This document shows positions 9,233 to 16,931 of a DNA stretch of 41,214 bases, in pieces. The notes beneath the pieces were generated by a model that saw only the letters and a list, made by a program, of their open reading frames with translations, did no database searches and was not told the DNA's origin. This DNA comes from Mucilaginibacter frigoritolerans. Its GTDB lineage: Bacteria; Bacteroidota; Bacteroidia; Sphingobacteriales; Sphingobacteriaceae. Positions within the stretch are counted from its first letter, which is position 1; every line of letters starts with the position of its first letter. The translations under genes were made by a program, and so were the position numbers. The DNA lies in NCBI RefSeq assembly GCF_007830615.1, contig NZ_VLLI01000022.1, forward strand, positions 1 through 41,214, read 5' to 3'.

Positions 9233-9664
9233 AATCAGCGCCATCAGTTCATCCGCCATTTGTTCCAATACCGGGTCGAGCCTTCGGTTGATGTTGTCAT
9301 CACTCAGGGGTTCGCTTAGTAAGCCGGGTACACCTTTGAATCCTTTTTTGTCTATCGATTTTTTGATGGCCCAGGCAGCCTTATCAGGAATGCCTTTTTC
9401 CTGGCACCATTGCTGTATGCGCTGTATCATGGGCGGGTTAGCGGCTACCGCATCGGGACTGGTGGGGCCGCGCCCGGTTTCCAGCAGTTGCATGTAACCC
9501 GGCAGTTTTAGTTGTGCCGAAGTATTATCGGCAGTTATGGTTAACTGCTTAGCCGTTTGCCCGGAGGCATCTTTGCCATTAGCTTGCAGGGAGTTGATAA
9601 TGTCGGCCCGGATAGTTTCGAGGAAGCTGGTGAGTTGTTGAGGGTTCATTTGGAGAAAGTCCAT
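9224..9664 (-). CDS. HK97 gp10-like phage neck/tail protein
   Basis: The protein contains LPGYMQLLETGRGPTSPDA, the signature-like GRGPT stretch seen in small head-tail connector or minor tail proteins of Bacteroidota prophages, followed by a helical C-terminal part (IQQWCQEKGIPDKAAWAIKK). I chose ATG 9664 (MDFLQMNPQQ). The ATG 21 bases upstream (9685) lies inside the CCATGGTCCATAG repeat and would add MDYGPST, which is just translated repeat. A start at MNPQQ is also possible. It probably helps join head and tail. The gene lies between the 149-aa protein and the 705-aa tail protein on the same strand. Family assignment is by motif memory only. Confidence 0.6.
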   Translation of the reverse strand: MDFLQMNPQQLTSFLETIRADIINSLQANGKDASGQTAKQLTITADNTSAQLKLPGYMQLLETGRGPTSPDAVAANPPMIQRIQQWCQEKGIPDKAAWAIKKSIDKKGFKGVPGLLSEPLSDDNINRRLDPVLEQMADELMALISP

Positions 9665-9745
9665 GGTCGATGGTCCATAGTCCATGGTTTGTTTTGTGGA
9701 TTAATTAATGAATTGGGGTTTAACTTCTATGGTCCATGGACTAAA
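9661..9745. repeat. CCATGGTCCATAG-type word repeat, second block
   Basis: CCATGGTCGATGGTCCATAG (9661-9680) and TAGTCCATGG (9678-9687) overlap the 5' end of the 153-aa gene. CTATGGTCCATGGACT lies near 9728-9743. The same words occur at 9114-9232 and 11190-11222. Confidence 0.7.
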
Positions 9746-9749
9746 AGGA

Positions 9750-10199
9750 CTAAGCGAATCTATCAAAATACATTGTGGCTAACGTTATCGTCAGGTTTAC
9801 GCCGGTGCTGTTTACGTCAAACTTGTTGTACACGGGGAGGCTTTTGGCTTTGTCGCCCGCTTTGATGCGGAAGTAGCGACCCTCGGCCTCGCGGTATTTG
9901 GATGCTTTGACGATGAACTCATTGGCCAGCGCCAGGGCCTGAGTTACGTAGGTTTCATTGTCGGCCGTGTATTGGTCGAACTCGGTTTTAAACAGGAATT
10001 CGAGGTAGATAGAGAATGAATTATCTACCGATCCGTTTATCTGCGGCGATACATCGATGGGCTGCAGCGGATACATAAAAAGGCAGGGAAAAGCGGCATC
10101 ATCCGCCAGGGTGTTTAGCTCATTGGCCGTGCCGTAAACAAAGGTTACGGACGTGCTCAGGGTTTGTGCAATTGCTTCAATTTGATTTCGTATGGGCAT
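9750..10199 (-). CDS. phage tail-completion-like protein, 149 aa
   Basis: It begins MPIRNQIEAIAQTLSTSVTF and has a middle part (PCLFMYPLQPIDV) and end (TITLATMYFDRFA) that I associate with conserved small proteins of Bacteroidota prophages found next to gp10-like genes. No catalytic motif. In other tailed phages the protein at this spot closes the tail end or forms the neck. It is transcribed with its neighbours: the gp10-like gene follows 85 bp downstream. A role in head-tail joining is inferred from position alone. Confidence 0.55.
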   Translation of the reverse strand: MPIRNQIEAIAQTLSTSVTFVYGTANELNTLADDAAFPCLFMYPLQPIDVSPQINGSVDNSFSIYLEFLFKTEFDQYTADNETYVTQALALANEFIVKASKYREAEGRYFRIKAGDKAKSLPVYNKFDVNSTGVNLTITLATMYFDRFA

Positions 10200-10234
10200 T
10201 TTGTTGGTTCATTAGTTTATTGGTTCATTAATTA

Positions 10235-10329
10235 AGCCCCTCTAAATCTCCCCCGGTTGGGGAGACTTTGGCCTCGCCCGTGCTTATTTTTTTCAAGTCC
10301 TCCCTACCGGGGAGGATTTAGGTGGGGCT
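10235..10329. repeat. second palindromic family, copy 1
   Basis: The element runs from AGCCCCTCTAAATCTCCCCC to GGATTTAGGTGGGGCT, so its ends are inverted repeats. An inner pair, CCCCCGGTTGGGGAG and CTCCCTACCGGGGAGG, forms two smaller hairpins around an AT-rich centre. A second copy lies at 27136-27230 near the phage early genes. It sits between two phage genes. The words ATTAGTTTATTGGTTCATTA just before it (10211-10230) are another simple repeat seen near 26630-26670. Confidence 0.85.
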
Positions 10330-10335
10330 GATTAC

Positions 10336-11171
10336 CTATTTCTCTATCAGTTCGGCGTAGCGTTTTTGGTATTCGGCTTCGGTTTTGTTGAGGAGCAGTT
10401 TGGTGAGGATGCGCTCGTAGGGCATGTTCAGTATTTGCGCCCATTTGGTGATGTCGCCCCCGGCCAGGGAGTTTATGGTGTTGATATATTTAAACTTTTC
10501 GAAGTTTTGTATGCCTGCCCGTTTCTCCAACGCTGTAGTAGCCGATGCCAGTAACCGGTTTTCGGTTTCGATAAGGCCGGATAGCAGGTAAAAAAATGTT
10601 TGGAAATGGGCAGCACCTCCGTTACCCGTAGCTTTTTTATTTCGGTGGTAAATTCTTCGGCTTCGTACTCATTATAGGGTTTGCCGGTTGCACGGCAGTA
10701 AAAGTAATGGGCCAGCACCTGGCAGCAGGCTTTTAAGCTGGGGTTATAATATCGCTGCCAGTCATCGCCATAAAGCTTAACCTGTTCGCTTATTTCATCA
10801 GCAATAATTTCCCGCGTGGCCATAAATGCCCCGGCGGGCTCTACCGATAAATTGCTCATCACATTTATCTTTTTACTTCCGCCCGCCAGGTTAAAGGTAA
10901 TGGTTTGGGGGATGGCATCGCTGTTGAAAAGGTATTTAATCTGATCGGCAAAGGCTAAAACAGGTTCGGCAAGCTGGTAAAGCTCGTGTATGTCGCTCAC
11001 ATTTTGCAAATCTTGCAGAGGGATGTTGGCGAGGATGCTGATGGCTTCCAGATCGTTAATGTTTGGGTTTTCCTGCAAGTCTATCAGCTGACCGAGGGTG
11101 ATATCATCCAGCTTTTCGGGGATGCTGACCTTTAGTTTGGCCGTGGTGGTTTTTAGTGTTTTTTGAAGCAT
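10336..11171 (-). CDS. predicted -1 frameshift fusion of the tail chaperone gene, 278 aa
   Basis: This is the longer product expected if ribosomes slip back one base on T-TTT-TTT at 10596-10590. The first 194 residues are those of the zero-frame protein. Reading then continues YLLSGLIETENRLLASATTA and on through EKRAGIQNFEKFKYINTINS to a stop at 10336, adding 84 residues. The added part is well formed and helical. Tailed phages commonly make a short and a long chaperone in this way (lambda G and GT), the long form contacting the tape measure. If it is not programmed, this is a single-base frameshift mutation. No tape-measure gene follows. Confidence 0.5.
10473..11171 (-). CDS. phage tail assembly chaperone-like protein, zero-frame product, 232 aa
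   Basis: The protein has the pattern IPEKLDDITLGQLIDLQE near residues 18-35, then short helices (LEAISILANIPLQDL). I associate this layout with tail-assembly-chaperone-like proteins of Bacteroidota phages. After residue 194 the zero frame continues CYPALSKPKTGYWHRL and ends KSLNISTP. The reading frame one base back is also open and protein-like from the same point, making a typical overlapping chaperone pair. It lies downstream of the large terminase where portal and capsid genes would normally stand, so genes have been lost between them. Function is inferred. Confidence 0.6.
   Translation of the reverse strand: MLQKTLKTTTAKLKVSIPEKLDDITLGQLIDLQENPNINDLEAISILANIPLQDLQNVSDIHELYQLAEPVLAFADQIKYLFNSDAIPQTITFNLAGGSKKINVMSNLSVEPAGAFMATREIIADEISEQVKLYGDDWQRYYNPSLKACCQVLAHYFYCRATGKPYNEYEAEEFTTEIKKLRVTEVLPISKHFFTCYPALSKPKTGYWHRLLQRWRNGQAYKTSKSLNISTP
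10590..10596 (-). other. candidate -1 ribosomal slippery site T-TTT-TTT
   Basis: On the minus strand the zero frame reads CAT TTT TTT ACC. Seven T in phase T-TTT-TTT allow full re-pairing after a one-base backward slip. The -1 frame then stays open for 84 codons. I did not find a clear downstream pseudoknot by eye; the following GC-rich stretch could form a stem. Confidence 0.5.
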
Positions 11172-11182
11172 TTTTTTGGTTG

Positions 11183-11222
11183 ATGGTGTTCAGTCGATGG
11201 TTCATAGTCCATAGATCATGGT
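11183..11222. repeat. CCATGGTCCATAG-type word repeat, third block
   Basis: The stretch has GTTCAGTCGATGGTTCATAG followed by TCCATAGATCATGG, a degenerate version of the words at 9114-9232 and 9661-9745. It lies just upstream of the chaperone-like gene. Confidence 0.5.
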
Positions 11223-11264
11223 TGTTTTTGTCAGTTTAGATGGGCGGTGCAGTGGCGTAAATGC

Positions 11265-11438
11265 TGCTCGCAGAGGACTCACCCCGACAGGCGCTGCGCT
11301 AGTCGATCCTCTCTACCGCAAGCGGTAAAGAGGGTTGGGGCAGGATACTTTATTTTGTTCTTTTTTACCCTCTTTGCGCCAAAGGCGGAGAGAGGGTGGT
11401 CCAGCGCAGCGTAGACCGGGTGAGTCTTCTCCGCGCGG
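11265..11438. repeat. palindromic double-hairpin repeat, copy B
   Basis: GACTCACCC at 11276-11284 and GGGTGAGTC at 11418-11426 are the arms, with outer GCTCGCAGAG / CTCCGCGCGG flanks. The inner hairpins have stems TACCGC/GCGGTA and a degenerate GCGCC/GGCGG. It fills the gap between the large terminase and the chaperone-like gene. Confidence 0.9.
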
Positions 11439-11446
11439 TACTACGC

Positions 11447-12670
11447 TTACCTCAATAAATTCATCTCCGCAAAATCAAAAGCGGGGCGGTTTACCTGTGG
11501 CAGCCAGCTTTGTGGTTTTTTAACCGTATTTATCCGCAGCTTATTGAGTGCTACATAGCGCAGCGGATCAATGAGGTGGTTGCAGGCATCTACCGGTTCG
11601 TTTAGGGTTTTTCCGCTACGGTCGGTTCGCCATTTGTAGCGGGAGAGTTCATTGCGCAGGTTTACGCTGCTGCGGGTAATGTTAATGGGATATCGTTTCA
11701 AAATATCAATAGACGCCTTGATGCTGTCGGCTCCTTTTTTTGCCCCGGTTACGCGCCATCCCAGGCGGCGCAGCTCTTCGATGGATTTTGGCTCGGCACT
11801 GTCGGCAATAATTTCCATGCTTTTGCTGATGCCTGCTTCGGTTAACCTGGCGGCAATATCCGGATTGGTGAGGCCCGTTTCGTACAGCACTTCATCAACC
11901 CAAAGCTCGCCGTTTTGGCGATATACCAGCAGGCAGCCGGTTTCATCGTTGGTGAACCCAAAATCGAGCCCGGCGGCCAACAGGGTGGCACCGGCAGGGA
12001 TGGCCTCGCACAGGTGCCAGTTGTTAAACACCAAACCCGTTATTTTCCCTGTTAAGCCGCGGGCGTATACCCTCCAAAGTTCTGTATCTACCTCTTTTAA
12101 GGCTTCTATTTTTTGGCGCGTTTTATCTTCCAGAAAAGGGTTGTGCCGGTGATCGGATATAATGAGTTGTACACCGGGCTTGCCTATCACATTATCATGT
12201 ACCCAAAAGGCGCTGTTGGGGTTATAATCAATATAAATTCTTTTTTTGGTGCGAAGGGCCAGCTCGGTGTATACCTCCCAATCAACCCCGTTGGCTTCGT
12301 TTACAAACAGGTAATCCCTTTTCCCCGATTTGGCATCCTGGGCATTGTCATAACTTTTGAATTCGATAATACTGCCGTTGTTAAACTCGAAGATCCTGTC
12401 GGTTTTGTTGAAGCTTTTTACCATTGCTTGTAAAGCTTCGGATTTATAGAAAATGCTTTGCGCATCGCGCAGGGCACCGGCCTTAAGGTTGGGGATATCC
12501 TGCCCTACAACGGTGATTACCAGTTTTTCGGTTTCGCAGGCCAGACAAAACAGCACCTGTTCAATAGCATACGTTTTGCCCGAACTGGTGCCGCCCTGAT
12601 TAACCACAATGTGTCCCGAAGCATGATAGTTTTGGCTAAACAAGATAGAAGCCTGCTGATCAATGGTCAT
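11447..12670 (-). CDS. terL: phage terminase large subunit, 407 aa
   Basis: The large terminase cuts phage DNA and drives it into the capsid. The ATPase half shows Walker A GGTSSGKT near residues 26-33 and a Walker B-like DYLFVNEAN near 118-126. The nuclease half shows LDFGFTNDE with its metal-binding Asp (about 233-241), IIADSAEPKSIEEL (second acidic site, about 287-300) and DACNHLIDPLRYV (third acidic site, about 371-383). The length and order match Terminase_3/PBSX-type enzymes, and the frame is intact. The small subunit lies upstream, separated by a palindromic repeat. No portal gene follows, so the enzyme has no docking partner in this window. Confidence 0.9.
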   Translation of the reverse strand: MTIDQQASILFSQNYHASGHIVVNQGGTSSGKTYAIEQVLFCLACETEKLVITVVGQDIPNLKAGALRDAQSIFYKSEALQAMVKSFNKTDRIFEFNNGSIIEFKSYDNAQDAKSGKRDYLFVNEANGVDWEVYTELALRTKKRIYIDYNPNSAFWVHDNVIGKPGVQLIISDHRHNPFLEDKTRQKIEALKEVDTELWRVYARGLTGKITGLVFNNWHLCEAIPAGATLLAAGLDFGFTNDETGCLLVYRQNGELWVDEVLYETGLTNPDIAARLTEAGISKSMEIIADSAEPKSIEELRRLGWRVTGAKKGADSIKASIDILKRYPINITRSSVNLRNELSRYKWRTDRSGKTLNEPVDACNHLIDPLRYVALNKLRINTVKKPQSWLPQVNRPAFDFAEMNLLR

Positions 12671-12704
12671 TTGTAGTGAATTAAGTTTTTTGGTTTATAT
12701 GCAT

Positions 12705-12894
12705 GGTGCAGAGTTGACCCACCCGAACGTATCCGCCTTTAGGCGGATCGTTCACCCTCTCAACCGCGAGTGGTAAAGAGGGTTGTGGTAAACGTCAATT
12801 TTTTTATTTCTTTCTTTTTCGCCCTCTTTATGACTTGTCATAGAGAGGGCAGGTCGAGCGAAGCAATGACCGGGTGAGTCCACTCTACGAGCGA
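12705..12894. repeat. palindromic double-hairpin repeat, copy C
   Basis: The arms are GACCCACCC (12716, one base off) and GGGTGAGTC (12872-12880). The left arm carries an additional small hairpin ATCCGCCTTTAGGCGGAT. The second main hairpin has the inner stem ATGACTTGTCAT, different from its partner's ACCGCGAGTGGT-type stem. It lies between the two terminase genes. Confidence 0.9.
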
Positions 12895-12906
12895 TTATAC
12901 CTCTCC

Positions 12907-13347
12907 CTACATCACCACCTCTTTCTCACTCTCCGCAGGCTTGGGCCCGGTTATTACAATTTCAATTTTGAGGCTTTTAATGGTATTGCTGGCGGTAGTC
13001 TTATCATCTGTTTTTTCTTTCCAGCCCAGGGCTTTAAGGGCGAATATAGCACCCGATGGTGATTGCTGGTGCAGCTTACGCTCGTACAGGGCCTCAACCC
13101 GCAGGCGGCTGCGTTTAATCAGATAGCCGAACTCGCCGTTTTGCTCATAATCTTCAAAATCCTGGCGACTGTTAAAGCCTAAAAACAGGGCCAGCCCGGC
13201 AATGGTGGCCGGTTCGGCTTCGCGGTCGGTTACTTTTTTGTCTTTTCCGGCTACGGTTTCCAGGTAGTACTCGCCCTCGATGTAGCTGAAATAGTCATCG
13301 GCTTTTTCGGCCAGTTTTCGGGCTGTTTTAAATGTGGGCTGTAACAT
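12907..13347 (-). CDS. terS: phage terminase small subunit, 146 aa
   Basis: The sequence begins MLQPTFKTARKLAEKADDYF and has the helix-turn-helix part PATIAGLALFLGFNSRQDFE typical of small terminase subunits of the DNA-packaging gp3-like class. GAIFALKALGWKEK follows in the C-terminal half; a near-identical stretch is common in this family. It recognises phage DNA and hands it to the large subunit, which lies next downstream after a palindromic repeat. The final residues (PKPAESEKEVVM) are acidic and probably disordered. The frame is intact. Confidence 0.85.
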   Translation of the reverse strand: MLQPTFKTARKLAEKADDYFSYIEGEYYLETVAGKDKKVTDREAEPATIAGLALFLGFNSRQDFEDYEQNGEFGYLIKRSRLRVEALYERKLHQQSPSGAIFALKALGWKEKTDDKTTASNTIKSLKIEIVITGPKPAESEKEVVM

Positions 13348-13583
13348 GGATCAAGATTATGATAAATATGCCGATTGGCATTCTGTTGATGTAAAGATAC
13401 GGCGATAAAAATTAAAATGCAAATATTTTTAGCAAAATGTATCCCGGCTGGAAAACATCCGCTTAAAAAAAATGTTGCACACATTAAAAGCCAACATATC
13501 CGAGTATTAATAAATCAAATTTCTTCAGATAAAACTCAGATTTATTGTGCAATATTGCCAATTGCAAACACCTGCCGCCTGAT

Positions 13584-14846
13584 ATGAACCTGCTTTTAAA
13601 AGTATTTTTTACACTTTTTGGTATTTTACTTATCCCGGTTTTGCTGCATGCGCAGGACGACAGCAAGTTTATCCCCCTGGTTAAGCATCCAAAAGGCGAT
13701 ACCATTGTCCCCAAAAAAATTACCCGCAGGGCCGATACCGTTGCCCAACTGGATATGTACGATGTTATTGGCGGATGGTTCGGCAAAAAAAATCTATCCT
13801 CAAAAACCGATTCTGTAGGGGCAAAGCCTGTACTTTCGGTAGTGCCTGCGTTGGGCTACACACTGCAATCAAAACTGGCGCTTACGCTGGCGGGTAACAT
13901 TGAGTTCAGGCTGTCGCCCGATGCAAAAATATCTACCATTATCATCAATACGGCTTATACCCAAACCAAGCAGATCATCATCCCCATACAATCCAGCATA
14001 TGGTCAAAAAATAACGATTATAATTTTGTGGGCGATATCCGCTTTTTGAAATACCCCGAAAGTACCTGGGGGCTGGGCAGCAACTCTAACATCAACAATG
14101 AGGACCCGATGGACTACTCGTTTTTCCGCTTCTCAGAACAGGTGCTGCACCGCATTTACCCCAACGTTTTTGTGGGAGTAGGCTATATTTTTGATGACCA
14201 TTTTAACATCAGCGAAAAAGGAGCCATCAACGGCACTTTATCGCGCTATGGGCTTTATGGTGCACAGGGGCATACCATATCCTCAGGCCCTACAATTAAC
14301 GTATTGCTAGATAGCCGCGATAATTCTATCAATGCCTCGAGAGGCTGGTATGCCGGGGCCACTTTTAGAGACAATACCGACGAGTTTGGCAGCACGCGCG
14401 ACTGGCAATCACTGGTGCTGGATGTGCGCACCTACGTGAAGTTGTCTGATCAGTCGGACAACGTTTTGGCCCTATGGAGTTACGACTGGCTGGTGCTTGG
14501 CGGCTACCCGCCATACCTGGATCTACCCTCAACCACCTGGGATACTTTTAGCGGAACGGGGCGCGGTTATATACAGGGTCGGTTCCGTGGTTCGCAAATG
14601 CTGTATGCTGAGGCCGAATACCGTTTTGGCATTACCCGCAACGGCCTGCTGGGCGGCGTGGTGTTTGCCAACGCCGAATCATTTTCTGCTGCACCCGGCA
14701 CCTTGCTGCAAAGTATACAACCGGCCTTTGGCCCGGGTATACGCCTTAAACTGAACAAGGTATCAAAAACCAATATCGCTATTGACTATGGTATAGGCAG
14801 GCAGGGATCGCGTGGTGTTTTTATTAATGTGGGCGAAATATTTTAA
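13584..14846 (+). CDS. Omp85/BamA-type surface antigen barrel protein, 420 aa
   Basis: I chose ATG 13584 because it starts a good signal peptide (MNLLLKVFFTLFGILLIPVL, then LHAQ). The longer frame from 13545 would bury it. The mature protein looks like a 16-strand barrel of the D15/BamA surface-antigen family without POTRA domains: PALGYTLQSKLALTLAGNIE opens the barrel, NVLLDSRDNSINASRGWYAG is the family's characteristic turn, and AEAEYRFGITRNGLLGGVVF lies near the end. The protein ends on an aromatic residue (VGEIF), as outer-membrane barrels do. Such proteins insert or transport other proteins or lipids, but the client here is unknown. It is divergent from the terminase operon. Confidence 0.8.
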   Translation: MNLLLKVFFTLFGILLIPVLLHAQDDSKFIPLVKHPKGDTIVPKKITRRADTVAQLDMYDVIGGWFGKKNLSSKTDSVGAKPVLSVVPALGYTLQSKLALTLAGNIEFRLSPDAKISTIIINTAYTQTKQIIIPIQSSIWSKNNDYNFVGDIRFLKYPESTWGLGSNSNINNEDPMDYSFFRFSEQVLHRIYPNVFVGVGYIFDDHFNISEKGAINGTLSRYGLYGAQGHTISSGPTINVLLDSRDNSINASRGWYAGATFRDNTDEFGSTRDWQSLVLDVRTYVKLSDQSDNVLALWSYDWLVLGGYPPYLDLPSTTWDTFSGTGRGYIQGRFRGSQMLYAEAEYRFGITRNGLLGGVVFANAESFSAAPGTLLQSIQPAFGPGIRLKLNKVSKTNIAIDYGIGRQGSRGVFINVGEIF

Positions 14847-14879
14847 TAAAAAAATGTTTTTTTTCAATGGCTTGCTTGC

Positions 14880-15072
14880 CGCTCGCAGAGTTGACTCACC
14901 CGGTCGACGCTACGCTGGACCTGCCCTCTCTCCCGCAAGCGGCAAAGAGGGCGGAAGAAAAAAGAGGAGGAGAAAAGAATAAATAAAACCCCTTTCCCAA
15001 CCCTCTTTACCGCTTGCGGTAGAGAGGGTGAACGAGCGAAGCAACGTTCGGGTGAGTCTTCTGTTCGCGGCG
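14880..15072. repeat. palindromic double-hairpin repeat, copy D
   Basis: Outer flanks GCTCGCAGAG and CTGTTCGCGG surround arms GACTCACCC (14893-14901) and GGGTGAGTC (15050-15058). The first hairpin has a CCGCAAGCGG inner stem, the second ACCGCTTGCGGT. The centre is purine-rich on the plus strand. It takes up about half of the 427-base gap 14847-15273; the rest is AT-rich leader of the next gene. Confidence 0.9.
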
Positions 15073-15219
15073 TTTAGCAGCTATTATTTTAATAAAATCA
15101 GCCTCTTCGCCTAAATTTTAAGGCAATTTCCAGCGTTTTTTTACCCTTGATTTACAAAGCATAACCATGAAAGTTAAATTTTGTTAAAATATTGGTTAAA
15201 TAAAAAATAAAGGCAACTA

Positions 15220-15248
15220 TTGAGGACGCAAATTCGTTTATAGTTTAG
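15220..15248 (+). promoter_or_regulatory. likely promoter of the 15274 lipoprotein gene
   Basis: TTG at 15220-15222 and TAGTTTAG at 15241-15248 are 18 bases apart. This is one mismatch from the Bacteroidota TTG / TAnnTTTG pattern, and the start codon lies 26 bases downstream. Confidence 0.45.
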
Positions 15249-15273
15249 TAGATTTATAGTAATAAAACTTACA

Positions 15274-15858
15274 ATGGGCAATAAGAGATTTACCTATCTG
15301 TTATTTTCTGCAGCAATCCTCATAATGGCGGTGGTTTCATCGTGCCAGAAGGATGATACTGCGACCCCGCCCGATTCAAAAACAACTGTTAATGCCGATA
15401 GTTCGCTCATGGCATCGCCCGGCAATTTTCTGGCAGCATCAGGCACTTTAGAGGTAAAGTTTAACGATAGTACCTATACCTTTGATGCCGCCCATGATTC
15501 TATTGCCTTTATAAATGTACACGTTGATAGCAAAACCAATTACTTTGGCATTACTGCTATTAACAAAAACCACAGCATGAGTTTTGGTATCAGCTCATTG
15601 GGCTATGCCAACAGCAATATTAACAGCAATGTTGCCGGTGGTCAGTTTTTGTTAAGCACCGATGCACAAAAGCCTGCCATGCAGTTATCGCTCAGTAAAT
15701 ACGCTCAAAATAGTGATATTGGCAGCATCAGCCTGGATTCCTACAACCAGGGCAGCCAACTAGCCAAAGGCACCTTCATAACCTTTTTAGCAAAAGACGA
15801 TAAAGCCAACTCGCCCTACTTTAGGGTTGAAGGCAGCTTTGACTTGAAGCTGAAGTAA
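15274..15858 (+). CDS. hypothetical lipoprotein, 194 aa
   Basis: The signal peptide FTYLLFSAAILIMAVVSSC has lipobox VSSC, so the protein should be lipid-anchored at about Cys24. An acidic Asp/Thr/Pro linker (QKDDTATPPDSKTT) follows. The folded part starts near residue 60 with LEVKFNDSTYTFDAAHDS and is all-beta in appearance, ending YFRVEGSFDLKLK. The layout resembles small lipoproteins of DUF6252 type, but I am not sure of the family. It stands alone between two palindromic repeats (copies D and E). Function unknown. Confidence 0.75.
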   Translation: MGNKRFTYLLFSAAILIMAVVSSCQKDDTATPPDSKTTVNADSSLMASPGNFLAASGTLEVKFNDSTYTFDAAHDSIAFINVHVDSKTNYFGITAINKNHSMSFGISSLGYANSNINSNVAGGQFLLSTDAQKPAMQLSLSKYAQNSDIGSISLDSYNQGSQLAKGTFITFLAKDDKANSPYFRVEGSFDLKLK

Positions 15859-15892
15859 GTTTCTTTTTTAATTATTAAAAGCAAGTTTTTTG

Positions 15893-16060
15893 TCGCGCGC
15901 AGAGTGAACTCACCCCAACGATCCGCCTAAAGGCGAACGTTGACCCTCTCTATGGCAAGCCATAAAGAGGGTGGGAAGTTTTTATTTTTTCTTTTCTTCC
16001 GCCCTCTTTACCGCCTGCGGTAGAGAGGGCAGGTCCAGCGAAGCGTCGACCGGGTGAGTT
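15893..16060. repeat. palindromic double-hairpin repeat, copy E
   Basis: The arms AACTCACCC (15907) and GGGTGAGTT (16052-16060) both carry the same change at the outer base, so they still pair. The left arm has the extra ATCCGCCTAAAGGCGAAC hairpin. Main stems: ATGGCAAGCCAT and ACCGCCTGCGGT. The right outer flank is missing because the AraC gene's stop codon begins three bases away. Confidence 0.9.
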
Positions 16061-16062
16061 AA

Positions 16063-16908
16063 CTACCCAGCATTTCTTTTCTTAAATGCTGACGGGTTTT
16101 CGCCGGTTAGTTTTTTAAATATTTTGTTGAAATAGCTTAACTGCTCAAAGCCGGTGGCGTAGCAGGCCTCGGTAATGGTTTTGTGTTGCAGCAGCAGGTT
16201 TTTGGCTTCGCCGATGCGGTATTGATTGATAAAATCGGTAAAGGTGAGTCGGGTTTGCTTTTTAAAGTAGCGGCAAAAGGCGGCCGTGCTGAGGTTTACC
16301 TGTTGGGCAATGTGATTTACGTCGGGCTTTTCGTGGTAGTGCTGCTCTACATATTTATAGATAAAATCCATCCGCTTTTGCTGCTTTTCGAAGGCTTTGT
16401 TGGCGGCGGGAGCGGGGTTCAGTATTTCGGCCTCGGTGCTGGTTGCCAGTAGCTGAAAGATGCTGAGCAGGCTCAACAGCTGATCGAACCGGTTTAAGCT
16501 TTGCAGTTGTTTAAGTGCTGCTGCGGCTTTAGCACGGGTATCGCCATAAAAAGCAATACCGTGACTGGCGCGCTTAAAAAGCTGTTTAATGGCAGCAATT
16601 TCTGGATTGTTGAAGAAAGCTTCGCCTAAAAAGTTTTCCTTCATCTGTATCACCACCTGCTGGCAACCGGCATGTACACCATAATCAAAATTAAGGTGGG
16701 GAATGTTTGGGCCGATGAATACCAGATCAGACCCCTCATAGCGTGATATGTGGTTACCCACATGCCGCGGTCCACCGGGACTTTCTACATAAACAATTTC
16801 ATATTCGGGATGCAGGTGCCATAAAAACGTAGTGCTTAAATGCGGGTTCAGTATAGTGAATGAACTGCCCATGTCCGGTTGCACTTGTTCCAACTGAAGC
16901 TTTTTCAT
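16063..16908 (-). CDS. AraC-family transcriptional regulator, 281 aa
   Basis: The C-terminal 100 residues are a standard double helix-turn-helix AraC domain: DVNHIAQQVNLSTAAFCRYF forms the first helix-turn-helix, and ITEACYATGFEQLSYFNKIF the second, followed by GENPSAFKKRN. The N-terminal part (about 20-150) looks like a cupin-type sensor (HLHPEYEIVYVES near 31-43), suggesting a small ligand. It follows the 142-aa secreted protein gene on the same strand by 23 bp, so the two may be co-transcribed. Targets are unknown. Its stop codon touches palindromic repeat copy E, which may act as its terminator. Confidence 0.9.
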   Translation of the reverse strand: MKKLQLEQVQPDMGSSFTILNPHLSTTFLWHLHPEYEIVYVESPGGPRHVGNHISRYEGSDLVFIGPNIPHLNFDYGVHAGCQQVVIQMKENFLGEAFFNNPEIAAIKQLFKRASHGIAFYGDTRAKAAAALKQLQSLNRFDQLLSLLSIFQLLATSTEAEILNPAPAANKAFEKQQKRMDFIYKYVEQHYHEKPDVNHIAQQVNLSTAAFCRYFKKQTRLTFTDFINQYRIGEAKNLLLQHKTITEACYATGFEQLSYFNKIFKKLTGENPSAFKKRNAG

Positions 16909-16931
16909 GGCTGTGTAATCATATTATCACC

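Noticed and set aside
11652..12152. 166-codon plus-strand ORF inside the large terminase
   Set aside because: The terminase on the other strand has Walker and nuclease motifs; this frame is Ser/Arg/Pro-rich without domain.
13484..13786. 100-codon minus-strand ORF over the start of the Omp85-type gene
   Set aside because: It overlaps the signal peptide of a clearly real plus-strand gene.
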